Source: Actinomadura sp. 7K507 (GTDB lineage Bacteria; Actinomycetota; Actinomycetes; Streptosporangiales; Streptosporangiaceae). From it: 49,067 bases of DNA. Location of the stretch: NCBI RefSeq assembly GCF_004348425.1, contig NZ_SMKK01000032.1, positions 1-49,067 on the forward strand. Direction: 5' to 3'. Positions 1 through 9,355 of this stretch are shown here, piece by piece (the stretch's first letter is position 1; the number at the start of each line of letters is the position of its first letter). Below the pieces are notes generated by a model that was given only the letters and a program-made list of their open reading frames with translations, did no database searches and had not been told where the DNA came from. The position numbers were made by a program, and so were the translations under genes.

Positions 1-879
1 GTCCAGCAGGGAGCCGCCGCCGAGCCGGGCCGGGCCGCGGCGCAGCACGGCCGGGGGTTCGTCCGCCGCGCGGGGAAGACGAAGGCGGCCGCCGGTGCGG
101 CCGCCGTGGTCGCCGTCGCCGCGGTCACCGCCGGTGGAATCGCCGTGGCGGAGCGGAGATCGGGCACCCCGACGGAGGTCGGCCCCAGTGCCGGTGCGTC
201 CGGCGGCAGCCCGGCCCCGACGACCGTGGGCGGCCGGGTCACCGGCCAGTTGCGGGTCGGCTTCCGCAATCCAGCGCCGTTCCGCGCCGACAGGGGACCG
301 AGCGTGGCGTACGACCTCACCGTCGAGCCGGCACGGATCAGGCGGGGGACGAAGCTCTCCATCACCGCGAAGATGTCCGCCCTGAACCCGCCCATCAAGC
401 ACGCCATCCGCCTGGGCCGCCGATCCGGTCCGGCAGTACGAATCGGCTTCTACCGAATCCCTCCCGCGGCCGCCGGAACCCTGCCTACGGGGATGGGCAC
501 GCCCTTCCCCAGCCAGTGGAACGAAACCGGTGAGACGCAGCATGGGAAGTTGCCCGGCGGCTGGCGGTCCACCAAGTCCGCGAGCGTTGTCACGTCCACC
601 ATCCCGGCAGACGCGCCCCTGCGGCCCGGCCGGTACCTGGTGTCCCCGGTCTCGCCGCCGGCCGTCGGCGAGGTGCGGATCGAGGACGAGCCGGTCTCCC
701 CCGAGTCGGTGGGCGCCTACACGCAGGGGTCGCTGCCGACGGTCACCGTCCTCCCCGGCACGTCGCCGCGGCCGACACCGCCACCGACGGGCGCCACCTC
801 CCCGCCCCCGCCCTCCAGCAGGCCGGCCGAATGCCCGACGTTCACCCAGGACGACGGGGACAGGATCGTCCGCTGCTGA
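1..879 (+). CDS. C-terminal part of a membrane-anchored extracytoplasmic protein (5' end outside window)
   Basis: The frame is open from the first base, so this is the 3' part of a longer gene; 292 codons lie in the window. A basic stretch precedes one hydrophobic Ala/Val/Gly segment (about window codons 34-53), then comes an extracytoplasmic part of about 240 residues. That part holds a beta-rich region and a Pro/Thr/Ser-rich linker, and ends in CPTFTQDDGDRIVRC with two Cys that could form a disulfide. The basic-then-hydrophobic order predicts cytoplasm-in, C-terminus-out topology. A GTG at 106 is a possible internal start but lies inside the hydrophobic segment and has no clear ribosome binding site. 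I do not recognise the family; what precedes the membrane segment (sensor, kinase or anti-sigma domain) cannot be seen. Confidence 0.6.
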   Translation, partial: VQQGAAAEPGRAAAQHGRGFVRRAGKTKAAAGAAAVVAVAAVTAGGIAVAERRSGTPTEVGPSAGASGGSPAPTTVGGRVTGQLRVGFRNPAPFRADRGPSVAYDLTVEPARIRRGTKLSITAKMSALNPPIKHAIRLGRRSGPAVRIGFYRIPPAAAGTLPTGMGTPFPSQWNETGETQHGKLPGGWRSTKSASVVTSTIPADAPLRPGRYLVSPVSPPAVGEVRIEDEPVSPESVGAYTQGSLPTVTVLPGTSPRPTPPPTGATSPPPPSSRPAECPTFTQDDGDRIVRC

Positions 880-987
880 CCGTGTCCAGTTCCCCTGGAA
901 CCAATAACGTGAGGGTTGTTCGTTTTCTGTCGAGAACGGGCATATAGCAGGCGCCCCGCTGGACCACCCCCTCGCGCGAGGTGCCGG

Positions 988-2661
988 ATGCCCTTCAGCC
1001 GCTCCCTCCGACATGCGGCATCGGTGCCGCTCACCCTCGTCCTGCTCGCCTCCTTCCTCTCTCCCGCCGCGCAGGCGACCACCACCGCGCAGCCGATGAG
1101 CACCGCGCAGCCGACGGCCGTCCGCACCGCCGCGGCCCCGTTCACCGGGACGACTCCCGCAGGCGAGGTGCGGGGTTACCTCGACGCCCACACCCACCTG
1201 ATGGCGTACGAGGCGTTCGGCGGGAGCCTGATGTGCGGCAAGCCGTTCGATCCGCGCGGCATCCAGGAGGCGCTGCGGGACTGTCCGGACCACGCGGGGA
1301 ACGGCGCCTTCGCCTGGTGGGAGAACTTCACCAGGCACGGCACGCCGTTCGGCAACCACGACCCCGCCGGCTGGCCGACGTTCAAGGACTGGCCCGCGTG
1401 GGACTCACGCACCCACCAGCAGGCCCACTACACGTGGCTGGAACGCTCTTGGCGCGCCGGGCAGCGGATCCTCGTCAACCACCTGGTCGCCAACCGGCAG
1501 CTCTGCGAGATCTACCCGCTGAAGCGCAACGCGTGCGACGAGATGGACGTCGTCCGGCTCCAGGCGCAGCGGATGCGGGAGATGGAGGAAGGGATCGACC
1601 GGCGCAGCGGCGGGCCCGGCAAGGGCTGGTTCCGCATCGTGCGCGACTCGGCGGAGGCCCGCGAGGTGATCGAGGACGGGAAGCTCGCCGTCGTCCTCGG
1701 CGTCGAAGCCTCCGAACCGTTCGGCTGCCGCAGGATCGGCGACGGGTCGCAGTGCACCCGCCAGGACATCGACCGGGGCCTGGACGAGATGAAGCGTCTA
1801 GGCGTGTCCTCCATGTTCGTGTGCCACAAGTTCGACAACGCCCTGTGCGGGGTGCGCTTCGACGGCGGCACCACGGGCGCGTTCATCAACGCGGGGAACT
1901 TCCTCGGCACCGGCCGGTTCTGGCAGGTCGAGAAGTGCACGGGCCCGGCACGGGACAACACGCTCCTGCCGGCGGGCGGGATCGGCGACTCGCTCAAGGA
2001 CCTGCTTCGGCTGCTCGGCCAGGCGGGCGTCACGCTGCCGCTGTATCCGAGCCCTCCGCACTGCAACGTCCGGGGGCTCACCGACCTCGGCGAGCACATG
2101 GTGCGGGGCATGATGGAACGCAACATGATCGTCGAGGTCGACCACATGAGCGCCAAGGCCGCCGACGAGACCCTCGGCCTGCTGGAGGACGCGCGGTACT
2201 CCGGCGTCATCTCGTCCCACAGCTGGACGGACGAGACCTACCTGCCCCGCATCTACCGGCTCGGCGGCATGGTCACCGGCTACGGCCACGCGGGGAACGG
2301 CTTCATCGCGGAATGGAAGCGGAACAAGGAACTCCGCGACCCCGGCCGCGCCTTCGGCTACGGGTACGGCCTCGACGCCAACGGCATGGGCGCCCTGCCC
2401 CCGCCGCGCGAGAACAGCGACGCGAACCCGCTGCGCTACCCGTACACCTCGCCGTTCGACGCTTCGGTGAGGCTCGACCGCCAGCGCACCGGGACGCGCA
2501 CCTGGGACCTCAACACCGAGGGCGTCGCGAACTACGGCCTCGTCCCCGACTGGCTCGCCGACATCGGCAACCTCGGCGGCCAGGAGATCATCGACGACCT
2601 GGCCCGCGGCGCCGAGACCTACCTCGGCATGTGGCACCGCACCGAAACCCACGGGACCTAG
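988..2661 (+). CDS. Secreted M19-like (membrane dipeptidase-type) metal-dependent hydrolase
   Basis: 557 aa. The ATG at 988 is chosen because GAGG lies 6 nt upstream and the first 30 residues form a classical signal peptide ending AAQA; the frame is open further upstream but without a signal. The mature part looks like the amidohydrolase superfamily, closest to peptidase M19: an N-terminal HTH metal motif (H68, H70), a Glu in LGVEASEP (E240), H386 in EVDHMS and H411 in SSHSW. M19 enzymes normally have HxD first, so the HxH here is a deviation and dipeptidase specificity is not assured. Cys residues around 81-92 and 175-182 may form disulfides, fitting export. It stands alone; the next gene starts about 50 bp later. 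Substrate unknown. Confidence 0.75.
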   Translation: MPFSRSLRHAASVPLTLVLLASFLSPAAQATTTAQPMSTAQPTAVRTAAAPFTGTTPAGEVRGYLDAHTHLMAYEAFGGSLMCGKPFDPRGIQEALRDCPDHAGNGAFAWWENFTRHGTPFGNHDPAGWPTFKDWPAWDSRTHQQAHYTWLERSWRAGQRILVNHLVANRQLCEIYPLKRNACDEMDVVRLQAQRMREMEEGIDRRSGGPGKGWFRIVRDSAEAREVIEDGKLAVVLGVEASEPFGCRRIGDGSQCTRQDIDRGLDEMKRLGVSSMFVCHKFDNALCGVRFDGGTTGAFINAGNFLGTGRFWQVEKCTGPARDNTLLPAGGIGDSLKDLLRLLGQAGVTLPLYPSPPHCNVRGLTDLGEHMVRGMMERNMIVEVDHMSAKAADETLGLLEDARYSGVISSHSWTDETYLPRIYRLGGMVTGYGHAGNGFIAEWKRNKELRDPGRAFGYGYGLDANGMGALPPPRENSDANPLRYPYTSPFDASVRLDRQRTGTRTWDLNTEGVANYGLVPDWLADIGNLGGQEIIDDLARGAETYLGMWHRTETHGT

Positions 2662-2709
2662 CGGAAAAGGCATAGCGCTACTTATCCGACGTTGGCGACA
2701 CTTTTGGTC

Positions 2710-4059
2710 ATGGATGCCGATCGGCAGGATCCTGGCCCGCTCGCGGCATGGGTGCAGGCCAGACGAGTCAGGCACCGGCTCGCCCGCGGCTTCACCGAGG
2801 ACAGCGCGCTGTCCTCCCGCCCCAGGGCGTTCCGGGCGCTCGCCCGGACCCTCTGGACGGCGCCCGAGGGAAGCCGTGCGTCCTCGATCGCCCTGCGGGC
2901 CGCGCGGGAGGCCGCCGCCAATCCGTTCGCCCTGCGGGAGTTGCTGGCCGTCTTCTGCACCGCCACCGTGGGCGAGACCGGCAAGCCGCCCCTCGCCTCG
3001 CTCGCCCCTCTCCCCACGCCGTCCCCGGTCACCGCCTTCCTCCTCGACCCGGCCGAGGATCCCGCCCCCCGGATCGTCGCGTTCCTGGACGCCCCCGAGC
3101 CGGCCCTTCCGGGGCCGGTCAACGCGTCACACCAGGAACTTGCCTGCTGGCTCGTCCACACCGCGATGGCCGAGGAGGACACGCACCCCACCGGCTTCGG
3201 CCCGCTGTCGGACCTGCTGGCCCGGACAGGGCAACCCGACCTGCTGGACGCTCTCCGTTCGGCGTTCTCTTCCGCCGTCCACGACGGGCACCATTTCGCG
3301 ACGCACTCGGACGCCACCCGCTCGCCCAGGCCCTACCGCCTGTGGAGGCACACGAGCCCGACCCTGCTCACCCGCGTGCTGCTGGCCAACCCGCACCTCC
3401 CCAGCCTTCCACCGCCACCCGACGAGGAGCCGCCCTGGCGAACGAAGGTGCCAGAAGTCCTGCTCGCGCTGCTGAAGGGCCGGCCCGACCTCGTCGGGCC
3501 TATCACCCGTATCTGGGGACCGCACGGCGTCGTGGCTTCGCTGCGCGAGGGCCTGTCCATCGGGGCCCCGCCCGAGTTCACCCGGGAATGCAGGCAGGCC
3601 CTGCGGCACCTGGACCACCCGGTGGGCCGCGACGACGTGTGCCGGAGCGCCCTGTACGGCGACGCGGAAATGCTCGCCGCCGCCGTCGAGGCCGGCTACC
3701 TCCCCTCCGGCCTGGACGAGGCGCAGAAGGCGGCGTTCTTCTTCGCCACCGAGCAATGGGAGCGCTACGACGACGCCGACCCGGACGGCTCCCTCCTGAC
3801 CGCCTTCTGCGTCGTCAAGCGCCACAGGCGGACGAAGTGGCGAGACCCGCTCGACCAGGGCGTCCGCACTGCCGCGTACAACTCCGGCCGCCCCGACCCC
3901 CATCCCGCGCCTTCCTACACGCGCACTCCGCATTCCCGCCGTGGCCCCGCCGGTTCCTGGCCCACCAGCCCTTCCGACGTGGGCGGCCACGACGGCGGCG
4001 GGTACGACGGCGGGGGCGGGCACAGCGGCGGTTACAGCGGCGGCGGCTTCTCCTTCTGA
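2710..4059 (+). CDS. Hypothetical protein with Gly-rich C-terminal tail
   Basis: 449 aa from the ATG at 2710; an in-frame TTG at 2692 would add six residues. Neither has a convincing Shine-Dalgarno sequence, so the start is uncertain. The body (about 1-385) is rich in Ala, Leu, Pro and Arg and looks alpha-helical, with short repeated helical stretches resembling HEAT/ankyrin-like scaffolds (for example around 300-335), but no catalytic motif is visible. The last 25 residues are a Gly/His/Tyr/Ser tail (GGHDGGGYDGGG, then a GGGFSF end), a composition like the low-complexity tails of some actinobacterial cell-envelope proteins. There is no signal peptide or membrane segment. I do not recognise the family. 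Confidence 0.6.
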   Translation: MDADRQDPGPLAAWVQARRVRHRLARGFTEDSALSSRPRAFRALARTLWTAPEGSRASSIALRAAREAAANPFALRELLAVFCTATVGETGKPPLASLAPLPTPSPVTAFLLDPAEDPAPRIVAFLDAPEPALPGPVNASHQELACWLVHTAMAEEDTHPTGFGPLSDLLARTGQPDLLDALRSAFSSAVHDGHHFATHSDATRSPRPYRLWRHTSPTLLTRVLLANPHLPSLPPPPDEEPPWRTKVPEVLLALLKGRPDLVGPITRIWGPHGVVASLREGLSIGAPPEFTRECRQALRHLDHPVGRDDVCRSALYGDAEMLAAAVEAGYLPSGLDEAQKAAFFFATEQWERYDDADPDGSLLTAFCVVKRHRRTKWRDPLDQGVRTAAYNSGRPDPHPAPSYTRTPHSRRGPAGSWPTSPSDVGGHDGGGYDGGGGHSGGYSGGGFSF

Positions 4060-4101
4060 CCGCGGCTGACGATCAGCTCGCCCCCGCCCGGATCCGTGGA
4101 G

Positions 4102-4641
4102 TCACGGACGCCGATGTCCGGTCTCGGCGAGCGCCTCGCCGAGCAGGCGGACGGCCTTCGGACCGACTCCGTGCATCGCCAGCAGCTCGCCGTCCGTCAG
4201 CTCCGCGACCTGGGCGAGCGTCGTGATCCCGGCACCGGCGAGGGCCCGCGTGGCGGGCCGCCCGATGGCCCGGGGCAGGTCGCCGACCTCGCCCGGGAGG
4301 ACGGTGTCCCCCGCCGTGGCCTGGGCGGCGAGCCGTTCCGGCGCACGGGCGAGCCAAGCGCGGCGCACCCAGTGGTTGAGCTGCTGCCCGTCGACGTCTC
4401 CGATCGGGACGCGCACGCCGGTCTCCGTCGCGCGGCGGGGCGGCCGTTCGGCGGTCGGGTGCGCCGCCAGCACCTCGTCCGCGTCCGAATCGAGCAGGTG
4501 CAGGTGCACCCGGCCTTCCCCGTCCAGCGCGGCGAAGCGTTCGCCGGACACCGTGAACGCGACCGCACCGGGGCCGATGCTCTCCTCCGCGGTCTCGAGC
4601 AGGGAGAGCGCCGTCTTGCGAAGCTGCCTCAGGGTCGTCAT
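4102..4641 (-). CDS. MmcQ/YjbR-like domain plus helix-hairpin-helix protein
   Basis: 179 aa. The ATG at 4641 (MTTLRQLRKT) is preferred over an upstream in-frame start at 4698 because a GGAAACGGAA purine stretch precedes it and the family fold begins there. Residues 1-115 look like the MmcQ/YjbR-type fold (start helix, then VAFTVSGERFAAL and VHLHLLD strands), a small domain linked to DNA binding or DNA-damage contexts. Residues 125-175 form a helix-hairpin-helix unit (GRPATRALAGAGI, then MHGVGPKAVRLL) with the GVG hairpin that contacts the DNA backbone. It is the last gene of the minus-strand kinase group, 66 bp downstream of the kinase stop. Function is inferred: a small nucleic-acid-binding accessory protein. 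Confidence 0.7.
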   Translation of the reverse strand: MTTLRQLRKTALSLLETAEESIGPGAVAFTVSGERFAALDGEGRVHLHLLDSDADEVLAAHPTAERPPRRATETGVRVPIGDVDGQQLNHWVRRAWLARAPERLAAQATAGDTVLPGEVGDLPRAIGRPATRALAGAGITTLAQVAELTDGELLAMHGVGPKAVRLLGEALAETGHRRP

Positions 4642-4707
4642 GGGTTCCGTTTCCGCGTTGAGCGATGACCCGGGCAGCCTAGCTCCGGGCTCCGACACCG
4701 CGGTGTG

Positions 4708-6525
4708 TCACGGGTAGCGCCAGAGGCGGGTGGCGCCGCTGGCGGTGCCGGTGGCCGCGGCGAGCATGCGGCCGTTGGGGGCGAACGCGACTGCGGCGAC
4801 CTCGGCGGTGTGGCCGCCCAGCGTGGCGATGGGCTTTTTCGTCCGCGTGTCCCACAGGCGGACGGAGCTGTCCTTCGAACCGCTGGCGAGGACGCGTCCG
4901 TCCGGACTGAACGCCACGCACGTGACCTCCTCGCGGTGCCCCTCCAAGACCGTGGGCTCCTCGGATACGGCGGACACGTCCCAGAGCAGGACGTCCCGGG
5001 ACGCGGCTCCGGCGACGAGTGAGCCGTCCGCGGAGAACTCCACACGGCTGCTCTGATGGCGGCCCGTCGATGTACCGATCAGGCGGCCGGACTCCAGGTC
5101 CCAGACCTCCAGCTTCCTCCCGCCCGCGCCGCAGCCCCCGAGGAGCCGCCCGTCCGGGCTGAACTTCAGGATGTCGGGGACGCTCGACACGGGGGTGATG
5201 TCGCGGACGGAACGGCCCGTGCGGGCGTCGAGGATCTTCACCGTCAGGTCGCGGCCCCGCACGGCCATCCTGCGCCCGTCGGGACTGAGGCCCTTCGCGG
5301 AGAACGACCCGGGAAACCGGCGGGTGACGCGGCCGGTCGCGGCGTCCCGCAGTTCGATGACCGCGCCGGTGTTGCCGGCGACGACCCGCCCGTCCCCGCT
5401 CAGCACCGGTCTGCCCATGTTCCTGAAGGCTTCGCCAACCTCGCTGGAGTCGCCCTGCCCGGTCGTGAGGTCCCAGCGCCAGACCTCCTCGAATCCGGCT
5501 CCCACGAGGGTCAGGCTGTCGGTGGTGAACGCGATCTGGAACATGGCCACCGGACCGCCGGGCAGCAGCTGTGACGCGGCGGGCGCGGTGAGCGGCGTGG
5601 GCGGGAAGGTCTTCGCCTTGCTCTCGGCGGAGGGCCACAGCAGTACGGTCGTCGAGGCGGCCACGGCGGCCACCGCGGCTCCGGCCGCCCCGGCGATGAC
5701 CGCTCGGCGGGGGACGCGGCGCGGCGGTGCGGCGGCCAGGCGGGTGCCGATGTGCGGGAGCGGCGGGCGCGCGGCCGGTTCCTTGGCCAGGCAGGGGCCG
5801 ATCGCGTTCTGGAGGTCGGTGTCCATGCCGCCCAGGTCGGGCGGGGCGGACGTGACGCGGTGCACGATCGCGGGGATGGAGTCGGCGTCGAACGGGCCGC
5901 GGCCGGTGGCGGCGAACGCCAGGACGCAGCCGAGGGCGAAGACGTCCGCGGCCGGGCCCGCCTCGTCCGCGCGGATCTGCTCGGGCGCCATGTAGGCGAA
6001 GGTCCCGACGGCGGCGCCGGTGGCGGTGAGGGTGGAGGCGTCGGCGGCGCGGGCGATGCCGAAGTCGATGACGCGGGGGCCGTCCGGCGACATGATCACG
6101 TTGCCGGGCTTCAGGTCGCGGTGCACCAGCCCGCACGCGTGGATCGCCGCCAGGCCCTCCACCAGGCCCCGGCCCAGTGAGCGGACCCCGGCCGGGTCGA
6201 GCGGCCCGTCCCGGACGACCAGTTCGCGCAGGGACGGGCCGGGGACGAACGCCGTCACCATCCACGGCTCTTCCGCGGAAGGGTCGGCGTCCACCACCTG
6301 CGCGGTGTAGAAGCCGCCGACCTTGCGGGCCGCCTCGACCTCCCGCGCGAACCGCGTCCGGAACCTGGGGTCGTCGGCGTACTCGGCGCGGATCAGTTTC
6401 ACCGCGACCTGCCGTCCACCCGGTGTCGAGCCCAGGAACACCTGGCCCATCCCGCCCTCGCCGAGCCGGCCTTCCAGCCGGTATGAGCCCACCTGCCGGG
6501 GGTCACCCGGCCGCAGCGCCTCCAT
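4708..6525 (-). CDS. Transmembrane Ser/Thr protein kinase with C-terminal seven-bladed WD40 propeller
   Basis: 605 aa. The kinase domain (about 13-265) has a complete catalytic set: Gly loop GEGGMG (22-27), Lys43 in VAVK, HRDLKPGN (135-142) with catalytic D137, DFG (154-156) and APE (180-182). The HRD Arg suggests activation-loop regulation. A hydrophobic helix (about 275-297) follows RRVPRR, placing the kinase inside the cell and the beta-propeller outside. Seven degenerate WD40 units follow; only the last two carry the GH...WD pattern, so the early blades are eroded. Its ATG directly abuts the TAA of the preceding kinase gene with no spacer, implying translational coupling. It is a paralogue of that neighbour. 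Substrate and ligand are unknown. Confidence 0.93.
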   Translation of the reverse strand: MEALRPGDPRQVGSYRLEGRLGEGGMGQVFLGSTPGGRQVAVKLIRAEYADDPRFRTRFAREVEAARKVGGFYTAQVVDADPSAEEPWMVTAFVPGPSLRELVVRDGPLDPAGVRSLGRGLVEGLAAIHACGLVHRDLKPGNVIMSPDGPRVIDFGIARAADASTLTATGAAVGTFAYMAPEQIRADEAGPAADVFALGCVLAFAATGRGPFDADSIPAIVHRVTSAPPDLGGMDTDLQNAIGPCLAKEPAARPPLPHIGTRLAAAPPRRVPRRAVIAGAAGAAVAAVAASTTVLLWPSAESKAKTFPPTPLTAPAASQLLPGGPVAMFQIAFTTDSLTLVGAGFEEVWRWDLTTGQGDSSEVGEAFRNMGRPVLSGDGRVVAGNTGAVIELRDAATGRVTRRFPGSFSAKGLSPDGRRMAVRGRDLTVKILDARTGRSVRDITPVSSVPDILKFSPDGRLLGGCGAGGRKLEVWDLESGRLIGTSTGRHQSSRVEFSADGSLVAGAASRDVLLWDVSAVSEEPTVLEGHREEVTCVAFSPDGRVLASGSKDSSVRLWDTRTKKPIATLGGHTAEVAAVAFAPNGRMLAAATGTASGATRLWRYP

Positions 6526-8505
6526 TTACGGCATCCTCCACAGTCGCACCGTCGTATCGCCGCCGCCGCTGCTGCCGGCCGCCACGGTCTTGCCGTCGCC
6601 GCTGACCGCCACCGTCGAGACGACGCCGTTGAGGCCGCTCAGGACGGCGGTGGTGCGGCGGGCGGCGGCGTCCCAGACCCGGATCTGCCGGTCCCGGCTG
6701 CCGCTGACGAGTCTCTTCCCGTCCGCGCTGAACGCGACCTGGGTGATCCTGTCGGTGTGGCCGGAGAGGGAGGCCGCGATCCTGCGGGACGCCATGTCCC
6801 AGAGCGTGACCTCCGCGTTCTCGCAGGCGGTGGCGACCGTCCTCCCGTCAGGGGCGAACGCGAACGACGACATGGAGCCCTCCGGGCTGCGGAGCACGGC
6901 GGTGCGGCGGCGGGTCGCCACGTTCCACATCCGCACCTCACCGCGATGCCCGGGGTCGGAACCACCGTCGTACGCCGCGGCGACGATCTTTCCGTCGGGG
7001 CTGAACCGCACGCAGTCGATGCCCGCCTTCGCGTTGGCGTCGAATCCCGCGACGACCCGGCCGGTCCGGACGTCCCAGAGCCTGACCTCGGGGTTGCCCC
7101 CGGCGAGGGTCCGCCCGTCCGGGCTGAACGCGACCGAGCTGACGTTGAACGCGTCGACCCGGAAATCGCGGAGCCTGCGGCCGGTCGCGACGTCCCACAC
7201 CGTGGCGCTCGCGTTCATGTTCCCGGTCGCGAGCCGCCGCCCGTCCCGGCTGAACGCCACCCCGGCGGCCCCGGCCTCGATCGGCAGCGTCCGGTGCACG
7301 GCGCGGCGCCGCACGTCCCAGATGCGCACCGTGTCGTCGATGAGGGAGGCGCTGGCGGCGAACCGTCCGTCCGGGCTGAGCGCCACCTCCTCGACCCCCG
7401 CCTCATGGCCGCTGAGCGTGGCGTAAGGCTCCAGTGGCGCCTTCGGGGTGGGGACGGCGGCGTTCGCGGCGGGCGGTTCCTCGTCGTCCCCGCGCAGCGC
7501 GAGGAGGACGGGAACGCCGGTCATGGCGGTGGCGACGGCGCCGGCCGCGCCGATGACCAGTGCGCGGCGCGGCACCTGGCGGCCGGGCGTGCCGGGGGAC
7601 GTCGCGGCGCCGGCGCCCTCCACCTGGGTCGCGACCATCGTCCCGCGCAGTTGCGTCGGCGCGTCCGGTGAGCTGGGCGGCGGGACCTCGGGAAGCGGGT
7701 TCCCGGCGGGGTCGGCGAGGTGCTCCAGGATCGTCGATGTCGTCGGCCTGGCCGCCGGGTCCTTGGCGAGGCACGCCGCGACGAGTGTGCGCAGGTCGCC
7801 GTCCACCCCGTCGAGCCCTGGTTCCTCCTGGAGGATGCGGTGCACGATCGCGGGGATCGTCGTCGCGTCGAACGGGCCCTTCCCCGTGGCCGCGAACGTC
7901 AGCACGCAGCCCAGCGCGAACACGTCGCACGGCGTCTCCACCCGGTCGCCGAGTACCTGCTCGGGCGACATGAACGCGTACGTGCCGATGACGGCGCCCT
8001 CCGACGTCATCGGCGCCGCGTCGGCCGCGCGTGCGATGCCGAAGTCGATGATGCGGGGACCGTCCGGCGACATGATCACGTTGCCGGGCTTCAGGTCGCG
8101 GTGCACCAGCCCGCAGGCGTGGATGGCGGCCAGGCCTTCGGCGAGCGCGGCGCCCAGCGCCCGCACCCGGTCCGGTGCGAGAGGGCCGCCGCGGACCACC
8201 TCGTCGCGCAGCGAGGCCCCGGGGACGAACGCGGTCGCCATCCAGGGCGTCGCGGCGGCCGGGTCGGCGTCGACGACCTGGGCCGTGTGGAAGCCCCCGA
8301 CCCTGCGCGCGGCCTCCACCTCCCGCGCGAACCGTTCCCGGAAGCGGGCGTCGCCGGCGTGCTCGGGACGGATCAGCTTCACCGCGACCTGCCGCCCGCC
8401 GGGCGACTCGGCCAGGAACACCTGCCCCATGCCGCCCTGGCCGAGGCGTTCGTCGAGCCGGTACGGGCCGATCGTGCGGGGGTCGTCAGGGCGGAGGGGA
8501 GCCAT
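6526..8505 (-). CDS. Transmembrane Ser/Thr protein kinase with C-terminal seven-bladed WD40 propeller (second paralogue)
   Basis: 659 aa; the start ATG has AGGTG 6 nt upstream. Kinase motifs sit at the same positions as in its paralogue: GQGGMG (22-27), K43, HRDLKPGN (135-142), DFG (154-156), and SPE in place of APE. A Pro/Thr-rich juxtamembrane linker of about 45 residues leads to a single hydrophobic helix (about 316-337), then seven regular WD40 repeats (about 360-659) ending VRLWRMP. The blades are better conserved than in the downstream copy. Cytoplasmic kinase and external propeller are predicted. The two genes share long identical stretches in the kinase core and so look like a tandem duplication with divergence of the sensor half. 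Co-transcription is expected from the zero-base junction. Confidence 0.94.
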   Translation of the reverse strand: MAPLRPDDPRTIGPYRLDERLGQGGMGQVFLAESPGGRQVAVKLIRPEHAGDARFRERFAREVEAARRVGGFHTAQVVDADPAAATPWMATAFVPGASLRDEVVRGGPLAPDRVRALGAALAEGLAAIHACGLVHRDLKPGNVIMSPDGPRIIDFGIARAADAAPMTSEGAVIGTYAFMSPEQVLGDRVETPCDVFALGCVLTFAATGKGPFDATTIPAIVHRILQEEPGLDGVDGDLRTLVAACLAKDPAARPTTSTILEHLADPAGNPLPEVPPPSSPDAPTQLRGTMVATQVEGAGAATSPGTPGRQVPRRALVIGAAGAVATAMTGVPVLLALRGDDEEPPAANAAVPTPKAPLEPYATLSGHEAGVEEVALSPDGRFAASASLIDDTVRIWDVRRRAVHRTLPIEAGAAGVAFSRDGRRLATGNMNASATVWDVATGRRLRDFRVDAFNVSSVAFSPDGRTLAGGNPEVRLWDVRTGRVVAGFDANAKAGIDCVRFSPDGKIVAAAYDGGSDPGHRGEVRMWNVATRRRTAVLRSPEGSMSSFAFAPDGRTVATACENAEVTLWDMASRRIAASLSGHTDRITQVAFSADGKRLVSGSRDRQIRVWDAAARRTTAVLSGLNGVVSTVAVSGDGKTVAAGSSGGGDTTVRLWRMP

Positions 8506-8563
8506 GCATCACCTGTTCGTACGGCACGGTCAAGGGCGGAGGGACGTCCCTGTGTCCTTGCGC

Positions 8564-9355
8564 TCAGGCGACTTCGACGGCTTTCACCGCGTCGTCCCAC
8601 AGCCTGCGGGCGAGGTCCGCGTCGCGGGCGACGGGCTTGAGCGGCCGTTGCCTCCGCCCGTTGAAGTAGCGGCCGGTGCCTTCGGCGGCCAGCAGGTCCG
8701 CCACGGGTTCGGCGGCCGCGTCGGCGGATTTCAGGGATCGCTTGACCGTCTTCAGGAGCAGACCCTGGAAGCCGCCGCGCTCCCCGAGACCGGTCCGCAG
8801 GACGCCGGGGTGCACGGCGTCGATGGTGATGCCGCTGTCCTTCCAGCGTTCGGCGAACAGCGGGACCATCATCAGGTTGGCGAGCTTGGTGTTGGCGTAG
8901 GTCTTCGTGGCGCTGAAGTCGCCGCCGGCCGGAGTCCGCTCCGGGTCGACCCGCCCCATGACGTACAGGCCGGCGCTGACCTGCACCACCCGCCGTATCC
9001 GGTCTTCGAGGAGGTGGTTCAGCAGGAACGGCGCGAGGTGGTTGGTGAAGAACGACTCCTCGAAGCCGTCCTCGTTGAGGACGCGCCGGCTGGGCCAGAC
9101 CGCGGCGTTGTGGACGAGCACGTCGATCGCCGGGACCGCCGCGGCGATCTCCCCGGCGGCGGCCCGCGCGGTCCGCAGGTTCGACAGGTCGCCGGCGACG
9201 AGCTCCGCGCCGATCTCCCGCGCGACCGCGGCCCCCGCCTCCGGCTGCCTCGACGTGATCGTGACCTGGTGCCCGCGCCGGACGGCCTCCGCGGCCACCG
9301 CGCGTCCCACTCCGCGGTTACCGCCCGTCACGACCACGCTCAGCGACTCGTCCAT
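8564..9355 (-). CDS. Short-chain dehydrogenase/reductase (retinol-dehydrogenase-like SDR)
   Basis: 263 aa classical SDR. NAD(P)-binding TGGNRGVG is at 10-17, NNAG is replaced by HNAAV (82-86), with N105, S127 and the Y153-x3-K157 pair (YANTK) forming the catalytic tetrad. An Arg in SRQPE after the second beta-strand favours NADPH. The C-terminus (GTGRYFNGRRQRPL) is like the protochlorophyllide/retinol dehydrogenase type of SDR. It lies 60 bp downstream of the DoxX gene on the same strand and may be read with it; the same spacer also contains a short TAGA...TCTA dyad. The substrate cannot be told from sequence. A redox-stress or quinone-linked role is only suggested by the DoxX neighbour. Confidence 0.88.
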   Translation of the reverse strand: MDESLSVVVTGGNRGVGRAVAAEAVRRGHQVTITSRQPEAGAAVAREIGAELVAGDLSNLRTARAAAGEIAAAVPAIDVLVHNAAVWPSRRVLNEDGFEESFFTNHLAPFLLNHLLEDRIRRVVQVSAGLYVMGRVDPERTPAGGDFSATKTYANTKLANLMMVPLFAERWKDSGITIDAVHPGVLRTGLGERGGFQGLLLKTVKRSLKSADAAAEPVADLLAAEGTGRYFNGRRQRPLKPVARDADLARRLWDDAVKAVEVA

